The notes: generated by a model not told the origin, from the sequence alone. 64,000 nt of DNA from Halarcobacter sp. (GCF_963675975.1 NZ_OY780939.1:2108001-2172000); one strand, 5' to 3'; positions 42,600 to 50,958 are shown, counted from the stretch's first letter. Numbers and translations are program-made.

Positions 42600-43973
42600 T
42601 TAATTAAATTTACAAATATCCCAAATTTTCTTAAATATATTCATAGCTTCATTGATTTCCTCCTCTTTTAAACCTCCAAAACCCATTGATAAAACTTGTT
42701 CATTTTGTGTTAGTTGTCTTGTGTATATTTTTAGATACTCTTTTTTGCATTCATTTTCTAATTTATTTAAATCAATATTTACTAAAGGTTTTATCAATAT
42801 ATTTAATCCACTTCCATCTCTTAATATTTCTACATCATTTTTTAATAAACTAGTTATCTTATCTTTTAAAATATCGTGTTTCTTTTTATTTTGTGTTCTT
42901 ACTTTTCTTAAATGCCTATCCCAAAATCCCTCTCTCATAAATAGAGCTAAAGTTTTTTGTATATCTATTGAAATATTTGAAAAAGGATAATCAAACTCTT
43001 TTTTATAAATTTCTAGTAGTTTATTTGGTAAAACTAAATATGCAACTCTAATTGAGGGGGAAAGTGATTTTGAAAAAGTACCTGTGTAGATTACTTGTTG
43101 GTTATTATTTATTCCTTGCATAGCAGGAATTGGTCTATTATTGTAACTTAACTCACTATCATAATCATCTTCAACTATATAAGCATTGTTTTCTTTTGCC
43201 CAGTTTATTATCTCAATTCTTTTTGCAATAGGCGTAGTTATTCCAAAAAAATACTGGTGTGAAGGGGTTAGGTAAAGTAAATCTGCTTTTGATTTTTTTA
43301 AACTGTTTAAACTAATACCACTTTTGTTTACAGGTATTTCTTCTATTTTAAAACTGTGTTGTTCAAAAACTTTTCTTGCAACCCTATAACTTGGTGTTTC
43401 AAAAGCTATGCTTTTTATTTTGTTTTTTAAGATAGTTGAGATTAAAAACATAGAATCAGCAAAACCACTAGTTAATACAATATTTTCAATATTACAGTTA
43501 ACATCTCTTGAGTTTGCTAAATATTTAGATATCTCTTCTCTTAACTCAAAATCACCTTGTCTGTCATGGTATATTCCCATATTTAAATCACTTTTTAATA
43601 CTTTGTTATAAAGTCTTAACCAAGTTTTTTTAGGAAAAATATCATCACTTAAGCAAGCTGGATAAAAGTCATATTTAATTAACTCTTCACATAAGTTATT
43701 ATTTAACTCTTCATTTTCCTCTTTTTCAAAGTTTTCATATAAATCTTCACTTACAAAATAGCCACTTTGTGGAATACTATCAATATACCCTTCTGCATAC
43801 AATTGATTATAGGCAGTTTGCACTGTATTTTTACTAATCTTATATTCTAAAGTCATTTTTCTAATAGATGGTAGTTTCTCTCCAGCTTTTAGATTATTTT
43901 TTATATCCTCTTTAATAGCTTCATAAAGTTGAATATAAATGGGTTTTTCAATATTTTGATCAATTTTATACAT
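42600..43973 (-). CDS. MocR/PdxR-type GntR regulator with aminotransferase domain
   Basis: A 457-residue fusion: GntR winged helix at about 1-70 (GEKLPSIRKMTLEYKISKNT, SQSGYFV) and a PLP-dependent aminotransferase-like domain from about 110, with the PLP lysine in YTGTFSKSLSPSIRVAYL (about 293). MocR regulators sense PLP or amine ligands and typically control a divergent gene. Here a PNPOx-like gene, a GNAT and others are divergent, with an inverted repeat in the 100-bp gap. Confidence 0.93.
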   Translation of the reverse strand: MYKIDQNIEKPIYIQLYEAIKEDIKNNLKAGEKLPSIRKMTLEYKISKNTVQTAYNQLYAEGYIDSIPQSGYFVSEDLYENFEKEENEELNNNLCEELIKYDFYPACLSDDIFPKKTWLRLYNKVLKSDLNMGIYHDRQGDFELREEISKYLANSRDVNCNIENIVLTSGFADSMFLISTILKNKIKSIAFETPSYRVARKVFEQHSFKIEEIPVNKSGISLNSLKKSKADLLYLTPSHQYFFGITTPIAKRIEIINWAKENNAYIVEDDYDSELSYNNRPIPAMQGINNNQQVIYTGTFSKSLSPSIRVAYLVLPNKLLEIYKKEFDYPFSNISIDIQKTLALFMREGFWDRHLRKVRTQNKKKHDILKDKITSLLKNDVEILRDGSGLNILIKPLVNIDLNKLENECKKEYLKIYTRQLTQNEQVLSMGFGGLKEEEINEAMNIFKKIWDICKFN

Positions 43974-44000
43974 AAACTGTCCCTATAAAAATTTTATAAT

Positions 44001-44036
44001 TTGTATCTTGTAACAAGTACAATTTAGTGTTATACT
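44001..44036 (+). promoter_or_regulatory. Promoter with overlapping inverted repeat, likely MocR-controlled
   Basis: TTGTA-T-CTTGT-A-ACAAG-TACAA (44001-44022) is an inverted repeat with one bulged base. A -35 TTGTAA (44008-44013), 17-base spacer and extended -10 TGT-TATACT (44031-44036) overlap it. This fits control of the PNPOx-like gene by the divergent MocR protein. Confidence 0.6.
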
Positions 44037-44073
44037 ACCACATCTTTTTTAAAAATAACAAATAGGAGTTGAA

Positions 44074-44667
44074 ATGAAAGCTCAAGTAAGAATAAAAGAT
44101 AAAAATATAATTGAGAAATTATTAGCCGATGTAGAATACGGAACACTTGCTTTATCTAAAAACAATGTTCCTTATAGTTTGCCTATAAATTTTGTATATT
44201 CAGAAGATAATATATATTTTCATGGAGCTAAAAAAGGTAAGAAAATAGATTTTATGAGTGAAAATAGTTTAGCTTCATTTTCAGTAGTTGAACCATTTTC
44301 TCTTATTCAGTCTTATTTTAGTAGCAAAGATAATTTAGCTTGCCCAGCAACACACTTTTTTAAATCAGTTATTTGTGATGGAGAGATTATATTTGTTGAT
44401 GAATATGAAGAAAAAGTAAAAGCATTATCTTTATTAATGGAAAAATTGCAACCTGAAGGGAAATATATTCCATTAGATGATAAAATATATTTAAAGATGA
44501 TAAATGCCACAGAGGTATTTAAATTAAAAATAAATAATATTGAAGGAAAGTTAAAATTAGGTCAAAACCTACCAAAAGATAGATTTAATATGATATTAGA
44601 ATATCTTGAAAATAGAGGTTATGATTTAGATAAAGAAACTATTACACAAATGAAGGAGTATAGATGA
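44074..44667 (+). CDS. Pyridoxamine 5'-phosphate oxidase-like FMN-binding split-barrel protein
   Basis: A 197-residue flavin split-barrel protein of the nitroimidazole-resistance/PNPOx-like group: KLLADVEYGTLALSKNNVPYS, FHGAKKGKKIDFM and the later GKLKLGQNLPKD. These proteins bind FMN or related flavin; the substrate is not evident. It is the first gene downstream of a divergent MocR regulator with a strong promoter. AGGAG lies before the ATG; the GNAT gene overlaps its stop by 4 bases. Confidence 0.88.
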   Translation: MKAQVRIKDKNIIEKLLADVEYGTLALSKNNVPYSLPINFVYSEDNIYFHGAKKGKKIDFMSENSLASFSVVEPFSLIQSYFSSKDNLACPATHFFKSVICDGEIIFVDEYEEKVKALSLLMEKLQPEGKYIPLDDKIYLKMINATEVFKLKINNIEGKLKLGQNLPKDRFNMILEYLENRGYDLDKETITQMKEYR

Positions 44668-45233
44668 TTGAGTGTAGATTAGCAAAATTAGAAGATATTG
44701 AACAAATTTTAAAACTTCATGCAAGATATCAAGTTGATACAATAAATGAAGATGACAAAAAAGATGGATTTATTACTACATCATTTTCAAAAGAGCAGTT
44801 AACAGCTCTAATTGAGGATGAGCAAGGTTTATTTGTAGCTTTAAAAGATGATGAAATAGTAGCATATGTTATGGCAGCATCTTGGGCATATTGGTCTGCT
44901 TGGCCTATGTTTGTTCATATGATAAAAGACTTACCAAATATAAAGTTTCAAGGTGAGACTTTAAGTGTAGATAACTCATATCAATATGGTCCAGTTTGTG
45001 TTGATAAAAGTGTAAGAGGAACTGATGTTTTAAAGCTTATTTTTGATTTTGCAAGAAAAGAGATGAATAAAAGATATCCTATTTTAGTAACTTTTATAAA
45101 TAAAATAAATCCAAGATCATATGAAGCTCATACTAGAAAACTAGGACTTGAAGTTGTAAATGAGTTTGAATTTAACAATAATCAATATTATGAATTGTGT
45201 TATGACACATCAAAAGTACTTTCTTATTGTTAA
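44664..45233 (+). CDS. GNAT-family N-acetyltransferase
   Basis: A 189-residue GNAT protein. The N-terminal strand IECRLAKLEDIEQILKLH and the QYGPVCVDKSVRGTDVLKLIFDF segment (about 108-128) form the acetyl-CoA site; FINKINPRSYEAHTRKLGLEVV follows. The R-G-T-x-V replaces the usual Q/R-x-x-G-x-G/A. It is translationally coupled to the PNPOx-like gene (ATGA overlap). Substrate unknown. Confidence 0.86.
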   Translation: MIECRLAKLEDIEQILKLHARYQVDTINEDDKKDGFITTSFSKEQLTALIEDEQGLFVALKDDEIVAYVMAASWAYWSAWPMFVHMIKDLPNIKFQGETLSVDNSYQYGPVCVDKSVRGTDVLKLIFDFARKEMNKRYPILVTFINKINPRSYEAHTRKLGLEVVNEFEFNNNQYYELCYDTSKVLSYC

Positions 45234-45271
45234 TAGATATTTAAATTATCAATAAATTTAGAATATTTTAT

Positions 45272-45277
45272 TATAAT
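45272..45277 (+). promoter_or_regulatory. TATAAT -10 element, 6 bp before the Crp-like gene ATG
   Basis: A consensus -10 (45272-45277) is followed 6 bases later by the ATG at 45284, with no Shine-Dalgarno between. The arrangement equals that at mutS2, suggesting a leaderless transcript. Confidence 0.4.
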
Positions 45278-45283
45278 TTCTTT

Positions 45284-45904
45284 ATGAAAAAAAATGAAGA
45301 GTATTTCAAACAACTAAGAGAAGTATGTAATCAGTACCATAAGTTTAGCGATGAGGCTTTTGAAGCTTTAATAAATATCAGTTTTATTAAAGAAGTAAAA
45401 AAGGGTGAAATATTGCAAGATACTTACTCCAAGGCCAAATATATTTACTTTATATGTAAAGGGATACTTCGAACTTTTTATTTGGGTGAAAATGGACAAA
45501 TCTATACAAAAAATCTTTTTTGTGAAAATTACTTTTCTGCTTCAAAAGTTTCTTTACTCACAAAAGAGGATTCTTATTTAAATATAGAGGCTTTAGAAGA
45601 CTCTTGTTTGATTTATATTGATTTTGAAAAATATAGAAATCTAATTGATTGTAATGTAGAGTTTAAAGATTTTTATATCAACTATTTGGAAAAAAATTGG
45701 GTGATAGTAAAAGAAAAAAATGAGATTTCTCTAATCCTTGATGATGCTAGTACAAGATATTTAAATTTTATAACAAATAATCCAAATATAGAAAAACGTA
45801 TTCCTCAACACCATATTGCAAACCATTTAGGAATTACACCTACTCAGCTTAGTCGTATACGAAAAAAGCTCAAATCAACATATGTAAATGACAAATTAAA
45901 TTAA
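45284..45904 (+). CDS. Crp/Fnr-family transcriptional regulator
   Basis: A 206-residue regulator: cyclic-nucleotide-binding-like barrel at about 20-130 (KKGEILQDTYSKAKYIYFIC, then ALEDSCLIYIDFEKY) and a C-terminal winged helix with QHHIANHLGITPTQLSRIRK (about 178-197). The Arg/Glu pair of the cAMP pocket and the FNR Cys cluster are absent, so the ligand is unknown. The EamA exporter gene begins 30 bases downstream and is a plausible target. Confidence 0.9.
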   Translation: MKKNEEYFKQLREVCNQYHKFSDEAFEALINISFIKEVKKGEILQDTYSKAKYIYFICKGILRTFYLGENGQIYTKNLFCENYFSASKVSLLTKEDSYLNIEALEDSCLIYIDFEKYRNLIDCNVEFKDFYINYLEKNWVIVKEKNEISLILDDASTRYLNFITNNPNIEKRIPQHHIANHLGITPTQLSRIRKKLKSTYVNDKLN

Positions 45905-45934
45905 ATATAATACTATTCCAGAAAAAGGAATATT

Positions 45935-46813
45935 ATGAGCGAAAATATAAAAGCACATTTATTGGTTTTTATTGCAACATTTTTAATAGCTTTATCTTTT
46001 ATTATTTCAGGAAAGCTATCCGGAGTTATTGATCCAATATCTTTAACACTTTGTAGATTTGTAATTGCTGTTGTGGTATTATCACCTCTAATTATTTTAA
46101 GAACAAAATATAGAACTAGTATAAAAAGAAGTTTTTCAAAAGGTTTAAAAATAAGCCTTTTTTATTCATTATATTTTATTTTATTGTTTAAAGCTTTGGA
46201 AGATACAACTGCTTTAAATACGGCAACACTTTTTACTTTGGTGCCTTTATTAACAGCTATTATCTCTATATTTGCTTTTAAACAAAAGCTACCATTAAAA
46301 AAAGTATTTGTATATATTATAGGTATTTTTGGTACTTCAATAGTTATTTTTAATGGCAATTTACAGTTATTTTTAGAGTTTAGTCTAAATAAAGGTGATA
46401 CTCTGTTTTTTATTGCAATTATTTCTATGGCTTTATATTCAATAAGTGTTAAATATTTTTCTACAAGTGATGATATACCTTTAGTTTTAACTTTTACAAC
46501 ACTACTTGGTGGAATCTTTTGGATGGGATTAACACTATTAGTTTTAGATATTCCTTTAGAATGGGGAAAACTAAAAGGTGAATATTTTTATTATATGTTA
46601 TATCTTAGTATTGCAGCTACACTTTTTACTGTTTTTTTATATCAAAAAGCTACTGTTGTAATTGGTCCAAATAAGGTAATGGCATATGTATATATAAATC
46701 CTGTAATAGTTTTAGTAATGAATCTTTTCTATGATAAAGAAATTAGTAATATTTATGTTGTTTTAGGTTGTTTAATCTCCTCTTTGGCTACATATTTTTT
46801 ACTTAGAAAATAA
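45935..46813 (+). CDS. EamA/DMT-superfamily transporter
   Basis: A 292-residue protein of ten hydrophobic helices with two EamA repeats (starts at about 6 and 152). The first contains DPISLTLCRFVIAVVVLSPL and ALEDTTALNTATLFTLVPL, the second YLSIAATLFTVFLYQKATVV. Such transporters export amino acids or drugs; the substrate is not predictable. AAAAAGGAA precedes the ATG. It lies after the Crp-like regulator. Confidence 0.91.
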   Translation: MSENIKAHLLVFIATFLIALSFIISGKLSGVIDPISLTLCRFVIAVVVLSPLIILRTKYRTSIKRSFSKGLKISLFYSLYFILLFKALEDTTALNTATLFTLVPLLTAIISIFAFKQKLPLKKVFVYIIGIFGTSIVIFNGNLQLFLEFSLNKGDTLFFIAIISMALYSISVKYFSTSDDIPLVLTFTTLLGGIFWMGLTLLVLDIPLEWGKLKGEYFYYMLYLSIAATLFTVFLYQKATVVIGPNKVMAYVYINPVIVLVMNLFYDKEISNIYVVLGCLISSLATYFLLRK

Positions 46814-46835
46814 TCTAATTTCGTTATAATATTTC

Positions 46836-47285
46836 ATGAATGAATATATAATTAAAAACTATTTATCAAAGATAGATTATAGTGATACTTTTTCTACTCA
46901 AATAAAAGAGGAGAAAAATATTGAAGAGTTATATTTAAAACTTGTATCTAAAAAATCAAAATTAGTAGTAGTTTTAATGTCAATAAGAAATAAAATAGTT
47001 TCATTTTTTAAGATAAAAAGTGTTGAGTCAACTAATCAAGAAAATACTATAAGTGTTGGGAAAAAAGTAGGGCTTTTTACAATCTATGAGATTAGTGACA
47101 ACTATATAGTATCAGGAGAAAAAGATAAGCATCTTGATTTTTGTATTGTTTTGAAAAAAGAGAATAAAAAAATTTATTTATCTACTTATGTAAAATACAA
47201 CAATTTTTTTGGTAAAGTTTATATGAATATAATTAAATCTTTGCATAAAATACTTGTAAAAAAATCATTAAAAGAATTAGTTTAG
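46836..47285 (+). CDS. Hypothetical protein (149 aa)
   Basis: Not recognised. The N-terminal 60 residues are helical and charged; a basic hydrophobic stretch VVVLMSIRNKIVSFFKIKS (about 48-66) might attach to the membrane. The C-half has beta character (GLFTIYEISDNYIVSGEKDKH, then LDFCIVLKK). It could belong to the SRPBCC-like/DUF2867 type, but this is a guess. The ATG follows a TATAAT by 5 bases with no Shine-Dalgarno. The paralogue gene starts 8 bases later. Confidence 0.78.
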   Translation: MNEYIIKNYLSKIDYSDTFSTQIKEEKNIEELYLKLVSKKSKLVVVLMSIRNKIVSFFKIKSVESTNQENTISVGKKVGLFTIYEISDNYIVSGEKDKHLDFCIVLKKENKKIYLSTYVKYNNFFGKVYMNIIKSLHKILVKKSLKELV

Positions 47286-47293
47286 GAAAGATT

Positions 47294-47920
47294 TTGAATA
47301 AAAATATTGAAAAGTTAAAAGATTTAGAAGCCGAGTTTTTAGAAAGTTATCCAAAAGGTTTTGAGGATGAAGAGATTTTAAAAATAATAAAAAGATTTAA
47401 ATCAGAAAAATTTGAAGAAGAAGTAAGAGTTTTATTTGATAAAAGTAACTTTACAAATCCAGATTTAGTATGTACAAATTTTTTAAAAATTGTTTCAAAA
47501 TCTCCTTTAATATCATTATTTGAAAAACCTAAATTAAGAGATGCAATAAATCAAATGGGTATGTATGAAAAAGATATGCTTTCTATCTCTATTTATGATT
47601 TTTTATATGGAAGTAAAAAAAATGCAATAGAAACAATGGTTGAGATTTTATCAAAGTATAGATTAGCAAAATGGACTATAATAACGCTTATTCCATACTA
47701 TTTTAATAGAAAAAAAGAGTATTTTATAAAACCAACAACCACAAAAAATATATTAAACTATTTTGAAACAGAAAATCTTATATATAAACCAACACCTACA
47801 TTTGAGTTTTATAAAGGATATAAAAAGTTTTTGGATAGTTTAAAAAAAGAGGCAAATAAAACACTAACTAAAGACAATGCAGGTTTTACAGGCTTTTTTA
47901 AAATGAGTTTAGAAAACTAA
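47294..47920 (+). CDS. Unrecognised protein, paralogue of the gene at 38016
   Basis: A 208-residue soluble protein starting with TTG (AGGAAAG ideally spaced upstream). It matches the protein at 38016-38645 along its length: YPKGFEDEE, LRDAINQMGMYEKDMLSIS, YRLAKWTI, FIKPTTTKNILNYFE and AGFTGFFKM. It is also followed immediately (1 base) by a GNAT acetyltransferase gene. The paired context suggests a functional link to acetylation, but no domain is recognised. Confidence 0.85.
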   Translation: MNKNIEKLKDLEAEFLESYPKGFEDEEILKIIKRFKSEKFEEEVRVLFDKSNFTNPDLVCTNFLKIVSKSPLISLFEKPKLRDAINQMGMYEKDMLSISIYDFLYGSKKNAIETMVEILSKYRLAKWTIITLIPYYFNRKKEYFIKPTTTKNILNYFETENLIYKPTPTFEFYKGYKKFLDSLKKEANKTLTKDNAGFTGFFKMSLEN

Positions 47921-47921
47921 A

Positions 47922-48389
47922 ATGTCAATACTTTTTTCAATAAATGAAAATGAATATATAAAAGAGGCAAAAATAGAAGATGCTTTAGATTTAAGTAAAC
48001 TTTCTAGTAGTTTGGAAGCCTATTTATTTGATGAAAAGATGCCAAAATGGTTTAAAAATGAGTTGTCTGTAAAAAGTTTTGAAGAAAGAATCAATAGTGA
48101 AAATTTTGTTCACTATGTATATATAAAAGATAAAAAACTCGTAGGATTTATATCAATAAAAAATAAAAATCATCTATTTCATCTATTTGTTGATAAAAAC
48201 TTCCATAAACAAGGTATTGCAAGGAGATTGTGGAATTGTGTTTGTGAAAATATTGATACAAACAATATGGAAGTAAATGCTTCTTTATATGCGATAAAAG
48301 CTTATGAATCTTTAGGATTTAAAATTTGTGATAAAGAAAAGTTTTATCTAGAATTAAAATTTCAACCAATGAAAAAATATGAAAAATAA
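47922..48389 (+). CDS. GNAT-family N-acetyltransferase
   Basis: A 155-residue GNAT: HLFHLFVDKNFHKQGIARRL (about 84-103) is the acetyl-CoA motif (QGIAR replacing Q-G-x-G-x-A/G), followed by VNASLYAIKAYESLGF. It is only distantly similar to the GNAT after the other paralogue (38660), so the pairing is not one recent tandem duplication. Its 3' end overlaps a bidirectional terminator. Confidence 0.88.
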   Translation: MSILFSINENEYIKEAKIEDALDLSKLSSSLEAYLFDEKMPKWFKNELSVKSFEERINSENFVHYVYIKDKKLVGFISIKNKNHLFHLFVDKNFHKQGIARRLWNCVCENIDTNNMEVNASLYAIKAYESLGFKICDKEKFYLELKFQPMKKYEK

Positions 48390-48417
48390 AGAAAAGATTT
48401 CTCTTCTCTTTATTTTT
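48382..48417. terminator. Bidirectional terminator between GNAT and doxX
   Basis: AAAAATAAAGAAAAG (48382-48396) pairs with CTTCTCTTTATTTTT (48403-48417) with one mismatch, overlapping both convergent stops. Confidence 0.72.
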
Positions 48418-48826
48418 GGTCTACGCTGTATCTTCCTGCACCTAAGCACATTAAAGCAATTGCTCCAAACATAAATAACAATGGAGTTTCTATTGCTAGA
48501 CCACCAGATCTTCCTAAATCAAATATTTCAGATGAGTGAGCTAAATAGATTGCAACACCCATAGTAGATGCAAAAATAAAGCTACTAAGTCTTGTGTATA
48601 AACCGATAATTATAAGTATAGGTGCAATAATCTCACCAATATAAACACCATAAGCTAAAAACTCTGGGAATCCATTTTTCGAAACTAGTCCTTGAATCCC
48701 ATTTATTCCTGATACATATTTATTATAACCATGAAAAAGCATTAAAATACCAAGTGTCAATCTTAATACAAGTTTTCCAAAGCTATCACTTAAAACTCTA
48801 CCTAAGAAGTTTTCAAACGTCCTCAT
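48410..48826 (-). CDS. DoxX-family membrane protein
   Basis: A 138-residue four-helix DoxX protein: LVLRLTLGILMLFHGYNKYV (about 19-38), GVYIGEIIAPILIIIGLYTR and PLLFMFGAIALMCLGAGRYSVD. The family is tied to quinone-linked redox and sulfur compound homeostasis, but roles vary. AGGAGG precedes the ATG. A Fur-like box lies about 50 bases upstream, so iron control is possible. Confidence 0.9.
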   Translation of the reverse strand: MRTFENFLGRVLSDSFGKLVLRLTLGILMLFHGYNKYVSGINGIQGLVSKNGFPEFLAYGVYIGEIIAPILIIIGLYTRLSSFIFASTMGVAIYLAHSSEIFDLGRSGGLAIETPLLFMFGAIALMCLGAGRYSVDQK

Positions 48827-48874
48827 AAATCCTCCTATAAAGTAATAGTCAAAATAATACTTTATTTTCTCTTT

Positions 48875-48894
48875 GAAAATGATTATTATTTATC
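48875..48894. promoter_or_regulatory. Candidate Fur box upstream of doxX
   Basis: GAAAATGATTATTATTTATC (48875-48894); in reverse it contains AATAATCATTTTC, close to the GATAATnATnATTATC-type Fur consensus. It lies about 50 bases upstream of the doxX ATG and 25 bases beyond the ribB stop. Confidence 0.4.
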
Positions 48895-48919
48895 TTATAA
48901 TTCTATAGTTTATTAATAA

Positions 48920-49552
48920 TCATTCAACATATCTTCTATAGTTAATAATATCTTCTACACTTAAAAGTGGCATATCAAATTTTTTTGCAAAATTTGTTAT
49001 ATCTTCATTTTTTGCCATTGTTCCATCTGGATTTGTAAGTTCACATAAAACAGCAACAGGTTCAAGCTTTGCTAACTTCATCAAATCAATACTAGCTTCT
49101 GTATGTCCTTGTCTTTCAAGAACTCCACCATCTCTAGCTTTTAGTGGAAATATATGACCTGGTGAAACAATATGGTTGATTCCATCTTCTTTTATAGCTG
49201 CTTTGATTGTAGTGACTCTATCTTTAGCACTAACACCTGTTGTTACATTTTCTTTTGCTTCAATTGTTATTGTAAAAGGAGTTTGAAATTTTGAATTATT
49301 TGCTTTTACCATCATAGGTAACTCTAACTCTTCAACTTTTTGAGATGTTAGGCATAAACAAACTATACCACTGCATTCTCTTATTAATATTGCCATTTGT
49401 TCTTCTGTTATAGTATGTGCATAAAAAATTAAATCTGCTTCATTTTCTCTATTTTTGTCGTCAGTTACTACAACACCTTTTCCATTTTGAAGTGCTTCTA
49501 TAGCGTTTTGAATATTTGTTTTAAAATCCCAATTTAAGATTTTTTGATTCAT
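48920..49552 (-). CDS. ribB: 3,4-dihydroxy-2-butanone-4-phosphate synthase
   Basis: A 210-residue RibB of riboflavin synthesis, converting ribulose 5-phosphate to dihydroxybutanone phosphate and formate. Acidic metal loop [15 protein letters not shown] (about 32-46), RHECSGIVC-like [47 protein letters not shown] and the C-terminal [10 protein letters not shown] are all present. Length equals monofunctional RibB; no GTP cyclohydrolase II domain. AAAAGGAT precedes the ATG. An FMN riboswitch lies upstream. Confidence 0.96.
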   Translation of the reverse strand: MNQKILNWDFKTNIQNAIEALQNGKGVVVTDDKNRENEADLIFYAHTITEEQMAILIRECSGIVCLCLTSQKVEELELPMMVKANNSKFQTPFTITIEAKENVTTGVSAKDRVTTIKAAIKEDGINHIVSPGHIFPLKARDGGVLERQGHTEASIDLMKLAKLEPVAVLCELTNPDGTMAKNEDITNFAKKFDMPLLSVEDIINYRRYVE

Positions 49553-49647
49553 TAGCTAATCCTTTTTATTGAATTTAACTTATTGAATCAGGGCTGATAT
49601 ATTTAAGTAATACAAACCTAACTTGTTTGACAGTAGTAAAACTTTTT

Positions 49648-49787
49648 ATATTCTCTTTCATCCAGACTTTAACTGTTGGTTTTGGATTCTCACCAAATCT
49701 GCTTGACCTTCACACAATGTAAAGCGCTCGTGGACTTCTATTAAGTATAGTTACCACCAGTAAGGAATTTCACCTTGCCCTGAGAAA
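49648..49787 (-). ncRNA. FMN riboswitch (RFN element) controlling ribB
   Basis: Read on the - strand the element has the conserved RFN blocks in order: CAGGGCAAGGTGAAATTCC, TTACTGGTGGTA, AGTCCACGAGCG, GGTCAAGCAGATTTGGTGA, AACCAACAGT and AGTCTGGATGAAAGAGAATA. The six-stem junction closes near 49651 and 49786. About 95 bases lie between aptamer and ribB start; whether control is at transcription or translation is not clear from sequence. Confidence 0.95.
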
Positions 49788-49827
49788 TAAATTTGTGAAA
49801 TCTTAACTAATAAAACCTTATAAAATG

Positions 49828-49855
49828 AAAAAATCTATTTTTTGATAGATTTTTT
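49828..49855. other. AT hairpin between the riboswitch and phnA
   Basis: AAAAAATCTA (49828-49837) pairs perfectly with TAGATTTTTT (49846-49855). It resembles a bidirectional terminator, but lies between divergent transcription units, upstream of the riboswitch. The phnA promoter TATAAT (about 49883) lies after it. Confidence 0.45.
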
Positions 49856-49919
49856 AACTATGCTTTAGTAATTTAACTTATGTTATAATTGCAAGCTAAA
49901 ATAAATTTAAAGGAAATTA

Positions 49920-50267
49920 ATGGAGCAACTACCAAATTGTCCAAAATGTAATAGTGAATATACTTATGAAGATGGAAGTTTATTAATTTGTCCAGAGTGT
50001 GCACATGAGTGGTCAAAAGATGCAGATAATACTGAAGATGAAGATACTTTAGTTGTAAAAGATGCAAATGGAACAATTTTAAATGATGGTGATGATGTAA
50101 CAGTTATCAAAGATTTAAAAGTAAAAGGTAGTTCATCTGGAATCAAAGTTGGTACAAAAATCAAAGGTATTAGACTTGTTGAGGGTAATGATGGTCATAA
50201 CATTGACTGTAAAGTTCCTGGAGTAGGGGCTATCAAACTTAAACAAGAGTTTGTAAAAAAACAATAA
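49920..50267 (+). CDS. phnA: Zinc-ribbon protein PhnA/YjdM
   Basis: A 115-residue protein: N-terminal zinc ribbon [21 protein letters not shown] (Cys at about 7, 10, 24, 27) and the beta domain [26 protein letters not shown] typical of PhnA. Despite the name, the family is not required for phosphonate breakdown and its function is open. A TATAAT about 37 bases and AAAGGAA 5 bases upstream support this start. Confidence 0.95.
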   Translation: MEQLPNCPKCNSEYTYEDGSLLICPECAHEWSKDADNTEDEDTLVVKDANGTILNDGDDVTVIKDLKVKGSSSGIKVGTKIKGIRLVEGNDGHNIDCKVPGVGAIKLKQEFVKKQ

Positions 50268-50272
50268 TAATT

Positions 50273-50290
50273 AGGGCTCTCGCCCTTTTT
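50273..50290 (+). terminator. Terminator after phnA
   Basis: AGGGC (50273-50277), loop TCTC, GCCCT (50282-50286) and a T-run: a short GC-rich stem placed right after the stop. Confidence 0.8.
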
Positions 50291-50360
50291 ATGTCAAATT
50301 ATTTTATCAATTTGACATTTATAATTTTTTCTACTACAATTTTACCAAACAATCGTTTGG
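50291..50360 (+). promoter_or_regulatory. tetR promoter with operator
   Basis: The -35 TTGACA (50312-50317), 17-base spacer and -10 TACAAT (50335-50340) form a near-consensus promoter. CCAAAC-AATC-GTTTGG (50345-50360) covers the likely transcription start and recurs at 50943. A second inverted repeat, ATGTCAAATT (50291-50300) with AATTTGACAT (50309-50318), overlaps the -35. Confidence 0.75.
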
Positions 50361-50368
50361 ATAAATAA

Positions 50369-50923
50369 ATGGCAATCAAGAAAACATCAGCAGAGCAGAT
50401 ACTTACAGAATCAATAAGTCTTTTTAAGAGAAGAGGGTATTATAATACTTCAATGGCAAACATAGCAGAAGCTTGTGGTCTTATAAAAGGGAGTATTTAT
50501 CATCACTTTAAAAGCAAAGATGAAATAGGTATTGAGTCTTTGAAGTATATCCATGAGTATTTTGTAAAAAATATTTTTTCTGTAGCATATGAAACTAACA
50601 CATCTCCTAAAGATAGAATGGATAATTTTGTAAAAAAAACTGATAACTATTTTTTAAATAGTGAAGGTGGATGTTTATTAGGAAATTTAGCTTTAGAGGT
50701 TGCCCATGAAAATGAGAACTTTAAAGAGGTTATTCGTACATATTTTACAGCTTGGGAAAATGCTCTTTATGAGATATTGAAAGATAGACATTATAGTGAA
50801 GATGCTAAAAACCTAGCAAAAGAATATGTATCATTGACTCAAGGGGCTATTATGATGATGAACCTATATGACAATAAAGATATCTATTTAGATGTTGGAA
50901 AAAAATTAAAAAATTTAGTCTAA
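50369..50923 (+). CDS. TetR-family transcriptional regulator
   Basis: A 184-residue repressor: helix-turn-helix at about 12-55 (GYYNTSMANIAEACGLIKGSIYHHFKSKDEI), ligand domain after it with the QorR/AcuR-like GGCLLGNLALEVA segment (about 93), which marks the TetR_C group seen beside reductases. It probably binds the two CCAAACAATCGTTTGG-type sites, repressing itself and the DUF1348 gene. The ligand is not evident. Confidence 0.92.
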   Translation: MAIKKTSAEQILTESISLFKRRGYYNTSMANIAEACGLIKGSIYHHFKSKDEIGIESLKYIHEYFVKNIFSVAYETNTSPKDRMDNFVKKTDNYFLNSEGGCLLGNLALEVAHENENFKEVIRTYFTAWENALYEILKDRHYSEDAKNLAKEYVSLTQGAIMMMNLYDNKDIYLDVGKKLKNLV

Positions 50924-50942
50924 AATTTTTTTGCCTATCTAT

Positions 50943-50958
50943 TCAAACAATCGTTTGG
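50943..50958 (+). promoter_or_regulatory. Second TetR operator, upstream of the DUF1348 gene
   Basis: TCAAACAATCGTTTGG equals the tetR operator at 15 of 16 positions and is followed by the same TAAATAA-type sequence. It lies 26 bases before the DUF1348 ATG. Confidence 0.72.
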
